A DNA stretch of 13,034 bases from Planctomycetes bacterium UBA4800 (lineage in GTDB: Bacteria; Planctomycetota; UBA8108; UBA8890; UBA8898), in contig DHGK01000353.1 in assembly GCA_002402755.1 (NCBI GenBank), positions 1 to 13,034 on the forward strand, written 5' to 3'. The number at the start of each line of letters is the position of its first letter. Position 1 is the first letter of the stretch. Below are positions 6,637-12,861 of this stretch, piece after piece. A model generated the notes under the pieces. That model worked only from the letters and a program-made list of their open reading frames with translations, was not told where the DNA came from and made no database searches. Both the position numbers and the translations under genes were made by a program.

Positions 6637-8619
6637 TCACAACGCGAACACGAGCAGCGCGAGCAGGGTCAGCGCGATGTAGAGCACGTACACGTGGACG
6701 CGCCCTTCCTGCACCCACCGCAGCCTGGAGAACAGGGAGTCGACGAAGGCGAAGATCGGCGCGAAGATCCGCTCGCGGGCCGCGTCGTCGGCGTGCGTGG
6801 CGAACGACGCCTTCTTCGGGAAGAGCCCCTCGGGCGGCCGCAATTCGGTCCGCACGCGCAGGAACGGCCGGAAGAGGTCGAGCAGCGGCTGGGCGAACGA
6901 CGAGCCCGTGTACTGCATGCGCGCGGTCGGGGCGGCGTAGCCGCAATCCCACGTCGCAGCCCGCGTCACCGCGCGGCCGCGCAGGAGCCGCGCGCGGAGG
7001 AGCGCCGCGAGCGCGGTCGCGAGGATGAGCGCCGCGGACGCGAGCGCGATCACGAGGAGGAGCCGCCCCGCCTCGGCGAGCGGCTGCGCGAAGAGCTCGG
7101 CCGGCGTCCCGGTGATGATCCCCACCGCCGGCGCGAGGAACGGCATCAGGGCGAAGGCGCCCAGGCCGATGGCAACGCACGCGGCGGCGAGCGCCAGCAT
7201 GGGCCCGCGCATTGCCAACGGGCCTTCGCGGGCGCGCGCGGCGTCCTCGCTCCGGCCCTCGCCGAGGAACACGACGCCGAAGGCCTTCGCGAAGCACGCC
7301 GCGGCGAGGCCGCCGATCAGTGCGAGCGCCGCGACGAGCGCGGCCGCGGGAACGGCAATGCCGGCATCGGCGAGCATGACGCCCTTGAAGGCGCCGAGGT
7401 AGATCAGGAACTCGCTCGCGAACCCGTTCAGGGGCGGCAGGCCGCAGATCGCCGCGGCGCCGACGAAGAACGTGAACGCAGTGACCGGCATGCGCGCGGA
7501 CAGGCCGCCCAGGCGCTCGATCGCGCGCGTTCCCGTCGCATGCAGGACGCTTCCCGCGCACAGGAAGAGGAGTCCCTTGAACACCGCGTGGTTGAGGACG
7601 TGGAGCAGCGCGCCGGCGAAGCCGAGCGCGGCCAGCGTCCAGTTCCCGGCGCTCCACCCCAGGAGCCCCAGGCCGAGCCCCAGCGCGGCGATGCCGATGT
7701 TCTCGACGCTGTGGTAGGCCAGCAGGCGTTTGAGGTCGTGCTGGGCGAGCGCGGACACGACGCCGAACAGGCCCGAGACGATGCCGATGCCGATGAGGAG
7801 CCAGCCCCACCACGGTTCGGGCGGGCCGACGAAGCTCAGGCACCGGAGGAGCGCGTACAGGCCGGTCTTGATCATCGCGCCCGAGAGCAGGGCCGAAACG
7901 TGGCTCGGCGCCGCGGGGTGCGCCTCGGGCAGCCACACGTGGAGCGGGAAGAAGCCGGCCTTGGTGCCGAAGCCGATCACGGCGAGCGCGAAGATGAGCG
8001 CGGCGAATTCGCGCCCGGCGCCCTTCAGGCTCGCCATGTCCTCGAAATCGAGCGAACCCGCGGCCGTGCCGAGCAGGACGAACATCGCCAGGACGAACGC
8101 GGCGCCGATATGCGTTGCGACGAGGTAGGTCCACGCCGCTTTCCTGACTTCGGGCTTCTCCGCCTCGTGGGCGACGAGGAAGAACGAGGACAGCGACATG
8201 ACCTCCCACGCGATCAGGAACAGAAGGCCGTTGCGCGCCACGGCGACGAGCGCCATGCCGAGGACGAGCACGTTGAACCAGCACCACGCAAGGCCCGTCC
8301 TGCCGCGCTCCCGGCGGAGATAGCCGAAGCCGTACACCGCCGTCAGCGCGGCGAGGCCGAAGATGACGAGGCAGAAGAAGGCCGAGAGTCCGTCCATGCC
8401 GATCGTCAGGCTTCCGAAGGGCATGTCCCACGGAAACGAGCGCTCGTACGAGCCGTTCAGGCGGAGGCACTCGATCGCGGAGGCGAGGCCGAGCAAGGCC
8501 CCGAGGACGGCGCTGCCGGCGCCGAGCCCGGCGCTCGCCGCGGGAAACGCGCGCAGGAGGGCCGCCCCCGCGCCGCCGCAGAGCAGCACCGCACAAGCCA
8601 GCAGGAAGCAGTCCATCAT
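6637..8619 (-). CDS. hyfB: HyfB-like proton-translocating membrane subunit (NuoL family)
   Basis: 660 residues (E. coli HyfB 672), highly hydrophobic. Antiporter-family residues are all present: E139 in WEVMSLSSFFLV, K220 in GFGTKAGFFPLHVWLPEAH, the PAAPSHVSALLSG loop, K251 (MIKTGLY), K297 and H303 in HDLKRLLAYHSVEN, H344/K348 in LNHAVFKGLLFL, and K445 in a later helix. A signature of HyfB/HycC proteins follows at 556-579, TWDCGY then PTARMQYTGSSFAQP, and a final membrane helix closes the chain. This separates it from NuoL of complex I, which lacks the TWDCGY box. It likely forms the second ion path of the complex. Of two adjacent ATG codons, the one at 8619 is preferred: it overlaps the TGA of the regulator gene (ATGA) and is ten bases from a GAGG, versus thirteen for the ATG at 8616. 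Confidence 0.94.
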   Translation of the reverse strand: MMDCFLLACAVLLCGGAGAALLRAFPAASAGLGAGSAVLGALLGLASAIECLRLNGSYERSFPWDMPFGSLTIGMDGLSAFFCLVIFGLAALTAVYGFGYLRRERGRTGLAWCWFNVLVLGMALVAVARNGLLFLIAWEVMSLSSFFLVAHEAEKPEVRKAAWTYLVATHIGAAFVLAMFVLLGTAAGSLDFEDMASLKGAGREFAALIFALAVIGFGTKAGFFPLHVWLPEAHPAAPSHVSALLSGAMIKTGLYALLRCLSFVGPPEPWWGWLLIGIGIVSGLFGVVSALAQHDLKRLLAYHSVENIGIAALGLGLGLLGWSAGNWTLAALGFAGALLHVLNHAVFKGLLFLCAGSVLHATGTRAIERLGGLSARMPVTAFTFFVGAAAICGLPPLNGFASEFLIYLGAFKGVMLADAGIAVPAAALVAALALIGGLAAACFAKAFGVVFLGEGRSEDAARAREGPLAMRGPMLALAAACVAIGLGAFALMPFLAPAVGIITGTPAELFAQPLAEAGRLLLVIALASAALILATALAALLRARLLRGRAVTRAATWDCGYAAPTARMQYTGSSFAQPLLDLFRPFLRVRTELRPPEGLFPKKASFATHADDAARERIFAPIFAFVDSLFSRLRWVQEGRVHVYVLYIALTLLALLVFAL

Positions 8620-9341
8620 AGGCCGCCGGCCTCGTCAGGCGAGGCGGGGGCCGCGGCGGGGCGTTCCGCGAGGCCGGCCTCGATGCGGCGGATCGCGGCG
8701 GCGATCTCCTCCGGCCGGCCGCGGCGGTCGAGCATCGCCTTGAAGCCGGGGTCCTGGAGCGCGAAGGCGAGCCGCGACAGGAGGTGGAGGTGCGTGCGCA
8801 CCGTCGGGCTCACGAGCGAGAAGAGCGCGAAGACGGGTTTGCCGTCGACGGCCTGGAAGTCGATGGGCTTTGCGAGGAAGCACAGCGTCACCTGCGGCGT
8901 CGGCACGCGCAGGACGATGGGGTTGCGCACGTGCGGCACGGCGATCCCCTCGCCCATGCCGGTCGAGCCGAGCGCCTCGCGCGCGGTGAGGACGCGCAGG
9001 AGCAGCTCGCGGTCGACGTTCTCGGGAAGCGGCATCGCGTACACGAGGGCCTTCAGGGCCGACGGCTTGTCCGCGCCCTCCAGATCGTAGACGATGCCGC
9101 CCGCGGCCAGCGCCTCGTCGAGGGTCGGCAGCGCGATTCCTCCCTCGGGCGTGCTCTCCTTGAGGATGGCATCGACGGCGGCGACGCGGTTGGCGAGCGC
9201 CCACTCCAGGAGCTCGGTGCGGTTGAAGCGGTGCTGATCGTGAACCTGGTAGGCGGGCAGTTCGCCCCGGGCCACCATGCGGTGGACCGTTCTCTCGGAA
9301 AGGTCCAAGAGCCTGGCTGCCTGCCGGACGGTAAGCTCCAT
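8616..9341 (-). CDS. Helix-turn-helix protein fused to EIIA(Ntr)/PtsN-like domain
   Basis: 241 residues in two domains. Residues 1-50 are an excisionase/MerR-type DNA-binding helix-turn-helix (LTVRQAARLLDLSERTVHRM, then RGELPAYQV, HRFNRTELLEW). Residues about 70-224 are a PTS EIIA(Ntr)/fructose-type domain: ILKESTPEGGIAL opens the region, LLLRVLTAREALGSTGMGEG leads to the site, and GIAVPHVRNP contains H137, the conserved phospho-accepting histidine. So the domain can probably still be phosphorylated by an HPr-like donor. A short Ala/Pro tail ends it. The ATG at 9341 is chosen because AGGGAGA lies six bases upstream; an earlier in-frame start at 9374 would fall inside the -10 element. It heads the Hyf-like operon and overlaps hyfB by four bases. 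It could be an autoregulator of the operon or a modulator of ion transport, as E. coli PtsN is for potassium systems; neither is shown here. Confidence 0.88.
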   Translation of the reverse strand: MELTVRQAARLLDLSERTVHRMVARGELPAYQVHDQHRFNRTELLEWALANRVAAVDAILKESTPEGGIALPTLDEALAAGGIVYDLEGADKPSALKALVYAMPLPENVDRELLLRVLTAREALGSTGMGEGIAVPHVRNPIVLRVPTPQVTLCFLAKPIDFQAVDGKPVFALFSLVSPTVRTHLHLLSRLAFALQDPGFKAMLDRRGRPEEIAAAIRRIEAGLAERPAAAPASPDEAGGL

Positions 9342-9347
9342 ACGCGA

Positions 9348-9354
9348 TCTCCCT
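9348..9354 (-). promoter_or_regulatory. Ribosome binding site of the HTH-EIIA gene
   Basis: AGGGAGA on the minus strand, six bases before the ATG at 9341. It decides between this start and the longer open frame beginning at 9374, which has no such site. Confidence 0.75.
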
Positions 9355-9373
9355 GAAAGAGACCAAGCCGGCA

Positions 9374-9402
9374 ACGTTACAGGACGGGGGGAGACGTGTC
9401 AA
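9374..9402 (-). promoter_or_regulatory. Sigma-70-type promoter of the Hyf-like operon
   Basis: On the minus strand a perfect -35 box TTGACA (9402-9397) is followed by exactly 17 bases and TAACGT (9379-9374). The latter keeps the most important T, A and final T of the -10 box. The stretch just upstream, GTAAAACGCATTAT (about 9403-9416), is strikingly AT-rich for this genome and could be an UP element. Transcription would start near 9367, giving a leader of about 26 bases before the ATG at 9341. No operator repeat is obvious within it. The -10 match is modest, so confidence rests mainly on the -35 box and the spacing. Confidence 0.65.
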
Positions 9403-9430
9403 TAATGCGTTTTACGGGGGGGAGGCGCGA

Positions 9431-9473
9431 TGCCGCGGCACGATCGCCGGAGATTGCGGAGCCGCCGGCGGCT
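9431..9473. other. Two palindromes between the epimerase gene and the operon promoter
   Basis: TGCCGCGGCA at 9431-9440 and AGCCGCCGGCGGCT at 9460-9473 are perfect palindromes in the gap behind the epimerase stop. They could fold at the 3' end of the epimerase transcript or serve as protein sites upstream of the operon promoter. No U-run follows on either strand, so they are not called as an intrinsic terminator. In DNA this rich in G and C, short palindromes also arise by chance. Confidence 0.3.
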
Positions 9474-9505
9474 GCTGCGCGCCGGCCCGCCCCGGGCGCC
9501 GCGCC

Positions 9506-10816
9506 TCAGTCCTGGATCGCGTCGAGCAGGTCCTCGAGGATCTCGCTCGCCTCCAGCAGCGCCCGGCCGTTGTGGTACGGGCTCTTCCAGGGGCCGGCCT
9601 TCGCGCCGCTCGGCGCGCCGTCCGGGAGGATGTCCGCGTGCCAGTCGCCGCCGCGCCAGTCGGCCTGTCGCGTGTCGATCCAGTCGAGCGTCTTCCGGAA
9701 GCACTCGAAGTACTCCGGGTCGGCGGTCAGGCGGTACATCCACAGGGCGCTCAGCATGCACTCGGCCTGCACCCACCAGGTCTTCTGCCGCCGGTCCGCG
9801 GGCGCGTTGAAAGGCCCGGAGTCGTAGAAGCCGCCGTGCTCCGCGTCGTAGCCGTACGCGTGCGAGTAGGCGAAGAGCGCGCCGTAGACGCCCATCAGGG
9901 GCGCGTTCGAGAGCTCGAGCGCGTTGCGCGCGGCGATGAGCAGCCACACGTTCTCCAGGTCGTGCCCGTAGGACACGCGGTCGTACTCCGGTCCCGCGAG
10001 CGGCGTCCAGTCGCGCTCGAACTTGTCGGTGCACGCGCCGATCTCGCCGCGGACGACGGTCGAGCTCTGGATCAGGACGAGGTCGTGGAGGCGCTCGCGC
10101 GCCAGGGGGTCCTTGGTCGCGGCGTAGTACGCCGTCAGCGCCTCCAGGAGATGGAGGTGCGTGTTCATGAGCTTGAGCCCGGTCTCGACGCCCATGTAGT
10201 TGCGGCCGGCGGTCCGGGGCGCCCAGTCCGGCGCGAACGTCTCGACGTAGCCGCCGAACGTGCGGTCGTACGCGTGGGTCTCGATCAGCGCGAAGAGCTT
10301 TCGGGCGAGCGCCTCGGCCTCCGGGTCCTTGGTCGCGATGTAGTACTCCGAGAGCGCGTACAGGCCGAAGCTCTGGCCGTAGAGGTGCTTGTCGGTCAGG
10401 CGCGCGTGCGCGCCGGAGGCGTCGACCGCCCAGTAGAAGCCCCCGAATTCCTCGTCCCACATGCGGTCGCGGAGGAACTTGTAGCCGTGCGCCGCGGCCT
10501 CGAGGTGCGCCTTCGTGCCGTAGGCCGATCGCGAGAGGCGCGCGAAGAACCAGACCGTCCGGGCCTGCGTGACGATGTGCTTGTCGGCCGGGCCCCGGTA
10601 GGCGCCCGCCGTGTCGTGATTGAGCTTGTAGCCCCCGTGCTCGGTGTCGAGGACGCCGGGATGCCAGAACGGCACGACGTTCTTCGTGAGGATGCGGTCG
10701 ATCCGCTGCTTGGCGGCGAGCACCGCGTCGCGCGCGGGCTGCTCGGCGCGGCTCGGGGCGGCGCACGAGCACAGGAGCGACGCGGCGAACACGGCGGAGC
10801 ACAGTCTGGAGGTCAT
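9506..10816 (-). CDS. AGE-family (cellobiose/mannobiose 2-epimerase-type) enzyme with signal peptide
   Basis: 436 residues. Family enzymes epimerise the C2 of a reducing-end sugar (N-acylglucosamine, cellobiose or mannobiose) in an (alpha/alpha)6 barrel. Motifs seen: YGQSFGLYALSEYY (146-159), KLMNTHLHLLEA (215-226), SYGHDLENVWLL (282-293), KTWWVQAE (345-352) and KSPYHNGRALLE (411-422). Candidate catalytic or binding histidines are H220 or H222, H285 and H415. The NTHLH, YGHD and PYHN boxes favour the cellobiose/mannobiose 2-epimerase branch over renin-binding protein, but substrate cannot be fixed by eye. Unusually, residues 1-24 look like an export signal (MTSR, hydrophobic core, then APSRA before EQ); LCSC at 15-18 is a weak lipobox. 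The ATG at 10816 has GAGGA five bases upstream; a longer frame to 10882 would put a charged stretch ahead of the signal and runs through the leader. Transcribed alone, divergently from rarD. Confidence 0.88.
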   Translation of the reverse strand: MTSRLCSAVFAASLLCSCAAPSRAEQPARDAVLAAKQRIDRILTKNVVPFWHPGVLDTEHGGYKLNHDTAGAYRGPADKHIVTQARTVWFFARLSRSAYGTKAHLEAAAHGYKFLRDRMWDEEFGGFYWAVDASGAHARLTDKHLYGQSFGLYALSEYYIATKDPEAEALARKLFALIETHAYDRTFGGYVETFAPDWAPRTAGRNYMGVETGLKLMNTHLHLLEALTAYYAATKDPLARERLHDLVLIQSSTVVRGEIGACTDKFERDWTPLAGPEYDRVSYGHDLENVWLLIAARNALELSNAPLMGVYGALFAYSHAYGYDAEHGGFYDSGPFNAPADRRQKTWWVQAECMLSALWMYRLTADPEYFECFRKTLDWIDTRQADWRGGDWHADILPDGAPSGAKAGPWKSPYHNGRALLEASEILEDLLDAIQD

Positions 10817-10837
10817 GGCGGTCCTCGCGTTTCCATT

Positions 10838-10861
10838 CGATGCGGCCCCCGCACCGCATCG
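10838..10861 (-). other. Inverted repeat in the epimerase leader
   Basis: CGATGCGG (10838-10845) and CCGCATCG (10854-10861) form a perfect 8-base inverted repeat around an 8-base loop. It ends 22 bases before the epimerase ATG and 12 before its Shine-Dalgarno. It could be an operator for a dimeric regulator or a hairpin near the 5' end of the mRNA. No regulator is identified. Confidence 0.45.
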
Positions 10862-10934
10862 TCGAGCCTCAACTGTAGCCAATCCCGGCCGCGCAATCCA
10901 GGGGGCCGGATTCGCCGCCGCGCGGCCCGGCGGT

Positions 10935-10963
10935 TTGCGGCCGGGGCGGCCGTTCGCTATGAT
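10935..10963 (+). promoter_or_regulatory. Putative sigma-70-type promoter of rarD-TVP38
   Basis: TTGCGG (10935-10940), 17 bases, then TATGAT (10958-10963), a five-of-six match to the -10 consensus. Transcription would begin near 10970, leaving a leader of about 115 bases before the rarD GTG at 11085. The -35 box is weak beyond TTG. The position in the divergent gap and the scarcity of AT-rich hexamers here support the call. Confidence 0.5.
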
Positions 10964-10970
10964 GCCCCCT

Positions 10971-10993
10971 GCGGGCGCGAGCGTCGCGCCCGC
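10971..10993 (+). other. Strong hairpin at the start of the rarD leader
   Basis: GCGGGCGCGA (10971-10980) and TCGCGCCCGC (10984-10993) pair perfectly over ten bases around a three-base loop. It begins where the predicted rarD transcript starts. No U-run follows, so it is not an ordinary terminator; a 5' stabilising stem, a leader element or a protein site are possible. Confidence 0.5.
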
Positions 10994-11084
10994 CTGCCGG
11001 CCCTTCAGTCTCTGCGGCGGTCGCGGCGCCCGCGGGCGGCGGTGCCCGGGCTCGGCCGCGCGCGTTGCAGGTGAGACGATCCCC

Positions 11085-12032
11085 GTGCCCTCCGCTCACG
11101 GCCAGGTCAGAATCGGCGTCGCCGCGGCGGTCTTCGCCTTCGTCACGTGGGGGCTCCTGCCCGTCTACTGGAAAGCCATCGCGGTCGTGCCGCCGGCGGA
11201 GATCATGGCGCACCGCATCGTCTGGACGATGCTGTTCGCGGCGGCCGTGCTCGGCGCGACGCGGCGGTTCGGGGAGGTCGCCGCCGCGCTCCGGTCGCCC
11301 CGCGCGCTGGCGACCTTCATCGGCGCGGGCTTGCTTCTCGGCGCCAACTGGTTCACGTTCATCACGGCGGTCAACACCGGGCGCGTGTTCCAGTGCAGCC
11401 TCGGGTACTACATCAATCCGCTCGTCAACGTGGCGCTCGGCTGCCTCTTCCTGAAGGAGCGCTTCCGGCCGTGGCAGCTCGTCGCGATCGCGCTCGCCGC
11501 CGCGGGCGTCGCGTACCTCACCGCGTGCGGCGGCGAGTTCCCGTCGATCGCGCTCATCCTCGCGCTGACCTTCGCGTTCTACAGCCTCGTCCGCAAGACG
11601 GCGTGCTACGAGGCGCTTCCCGGCCTCTTCCTGGAGACGGCGGTGCTGCTCGCGCCGGCCCTGGCGTACCTGGCCTGGGTGGGCGCCGCGCCGTGGGCGG
11701 CGCCCGAGCGGGCCCCCGCCCACGTGCCGGCGCTGCTTGCCGGCACCGGCATCGTGACGGCGCTCCCGCTCCTGACGTTCGCGTTCGGGGCGCGCAGGAT
11801 CAGGCTCACGACGGTGGGGTTCATCCAGTATCTGACGCCGACCGGGATGTTTCTCCTCGGAGTCCTCGCGTACAAGGAGGAGTTCGCGCGCCACCACCGG
11901 ATCGCGATCGTCATGATCTGGACCGCGCTGGTGCTATACTCGCTCGATGCCGTGCGGGCGGCGCGCGGCGGCGCGGCCGCGCGGGACGGCGCGGCGGCGG
12001 CCGGCGGCGGCGGCGAACGGCGGGAGGCGTGA
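11085..12032 (+). CDS. rarD: RarD-family EamA/DMT transporter
   Basis: 315 residues (family usually about 295-300), with ten hydrophobic segments as expected for drug/metabolite transporters. RarD-specific boxes are visible: FVTWGLLPVYWK (19-30), EIMAHRIVWTML (39-50), GANWFTFITAVNTG (86-99), SLGYYINPLVNVALGCLFLK (105-124) and GFIQYLTPTGMFLLGV (245-260). RarD proteins were linked to chloramphenicol sensitivity, but the physiological substrate is not firmly known. The GTG at 11085 is the natural start, aligning with the RarD N-terminus; AGGTGA lies about ten bases upstream. The frame is open further upstream only because the DNA is so GC-rich. The last 25 residues are an Ala/Gly/Arg tail not typical of the family. 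It is followed after three bases by the TVP38 gene, so the two are probably cotranscribed. Confidence 0.92.
   Translation: MPSAHGQVRIGVAAAVFAFVTWGLLPVYWKAIAVVPPAEIMAHRIVWTMLFAAAVLGATRRFGEVAAALRSPRALATFIGAGLLLGANWFTFITAVNTGRVFQCSLGYYINPLVNVALGCLFLKERFRPWQLVAIALAAAGVAYLTACGGEFPSIALILALTFAFYSLVRKTACYEALPGLFLETAVLLAPALAYLAWVGAAPWAAPERAPAHVPALLAGTGIVTALPLLTFAFGARRIRLTTVGFIQYLTPTGMFLLGVLAYKEEFARHHRIAIVMIWTALVLYSLDAVRAARGGAAARDGAAAAGGGGERREA
12022..12027 (+). promoter_or_regulatory. Ribosome binding site of the TVP38/TMEM64 gene
   Basis: GGGAGG inside the end of rarD, eight bases before GTG 12036. It supports this GTG start, since no ATG lies nearby in frame. Confidence 0.7.
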
Positions 12033-12035
12033 CGC

Positions 12036-12854
12036 GTGGACGAACGCGCGGACGAACGTGCGGCCGAGGAGCGCAAGGAGCTCGAGGACGAGCCGCGGGG
12101 CATCGCGCGCCTGGTCGTGTTCATGGCCATCGCCGCGGCGGCCCTTGCCGCGGCGTTCCTGACGCCCCTCGGCGAGTACTGCTCCAAGGAGAAGGTGGGC
12201 GCGCTCGCCGAGCGGCTCGGTGTCTGGGGGCCCGTGCTGATCCTCGCCGTGGGCACGTTCACGCCGCTTCTCTTCCTTCCGAGGTGGCCGGTCGCGTTCG
12301 TCTCCGGGCTCCTGTACGGCGTCGCCGCCGGGACGGCGCTCTCGACCGTCGCCTCGACGATCGGCGCCTGGCTCAACTTCTGGCTCGCGAAGACGCTCCT
12401 CGCGCCCGCCGCCGACCGCCTGCGGCGCCGGTCGAGGCTCGCGCGCCTGAACATCCCGGCCGACAAGCAGTTCGTGGTGATCTTCCTTCTGCGCGCCTTT
12501 CCGTTCTCCAACTTCGTCATCACGAACCTGCTGGCGGGCGCGCTCAAGATGCGTCTCGGGAACTACCTCCTGGCCACGTTCTTCGGCATGATTCCCATGT
12601 CGCTCATGTATGCCGCGTGGGGCAAGCTCCTCAAGAAACCGTCCTCGGAGTTCTACTGGGTCGCGGCGTTCACGCTGGTCCTGATCCTGGCCGGCACCTG
12701 GTACACGAAGAAGTACCTGATCGCGTGGTTCAGGCGGTGGGGGACCACACGGGCGCCGGCCGGGGATGCGGGCGGCGGGCCGGCTGCGGCCGGCGACACG
12801 AGCGCGCCGCCGGCGCCGGCCGGAGGCGCGGGCGCGCCGTCCGACCGCGCGTGA
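12036..12854 (+). CDS. TVP38/TMEM64 (DedA-like VTT domain) membrane protein
   Basis: 272 residues. An acidic, charged N-terminus (1-22, encoded partly by an imperfect 12-base tandem repeat giving DERA twice) precedes the first membrane helix (about 24-43). The VTT domain follows: FVSGLLYGVAAGTALSTVAS (88-107), FLLRAFPFSNFVITNLLAGA (150-169) with R153, and NYLLATFFGMIPMSLMYAAWG (176-196). A last helix at about 207-223 ends in a positively charged stretch, then an Ala/Gly/Pro-rich tail (about 239-272). VTT proteins are inner-membrane, and bacterial DedA relatives are lipid flippases or transporters affecting envelope homeostasis; the substrate here is unknown. The GTG start is backed by GGGAGG eight bases upstream. 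It lies three bases after rarD and ends only seven bases from the convergent flavodoxin-like gene. Confidence 0.88.
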   Translation: MDERADERAAEERKELEDEPRGIARLVVFMAIAAAALAAAFLTPLGEYCSKEKVGALAERLGVWGPVLILAVGTFTPLLFLPRWPVAFVSGLLYGVAAGTALSTVASTIGAWLNFWLAKTLLAPAADRLRRRSRLARLNIPADKQFVVIFLLRAFPFSNFVITNLLAGALKMRLGNYLLATFFGMIPMSLMYAAWGKLLKKPSSEFYWVAAFTLVLILAGTWYTKKYLIAWFRRWGTTRAPAGDAGGGPAAAGDTSAPPAPAGGAGAPSDRA

Positions 12855-12861
12855 CGGCGTC

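Noticed and set aside
2066..8619. Functional hydrogenase-4 or formate hydrogenlyase
   Set aside because: The catalytic subunit lacks all four [NiFe] cysteines and no formate dehydrogenase or maturation gene is present in the window.
2066..8619. Ordinary complex I (nuo operon)
   Set aside because: No NuoE, F, G, A, J or separate NuoK gene; HyfB TWDCGY, HyfE and CNACE-type small-subunit motifs place it in the Hyf/Ehr branch.
5479..9090. Very long open frame of about 1200 codons on the plus strand
   Set aside because: It runs antisense to the hyfE, hyfC and hyfB genes, is dominated by Arg, Glu and Ala in low-complexity order, and has no recognisable motif. It is a by-product of high-GC codon use.
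9342..9374. Upstream start for the HTH-EIIA protein at 9374
   Set aside because: It would begin within the -10 element, has no ribosome site, and adds residues before the conserved HTH start.
10817..10882. Longer epimerase start at 10882
   Set aside because: The added residues are charged and precede a normal signal peptide; the ATG at 10816 has GAGGA at proper distance.
10872..10900. Promoter for the epimerase (TGGATT, 17 bases, TACAGT, minus strand)
   Set aside because: The -35 match is three of six and the -10 match is modest; too weak to call as a feature.
10644..11084. rarD reading frame extended upstream to 10644
   Set aside because: The extra 147 codons overlap the epimerase gene on the other strand and the divergent promoter region and do not resemble RarD.
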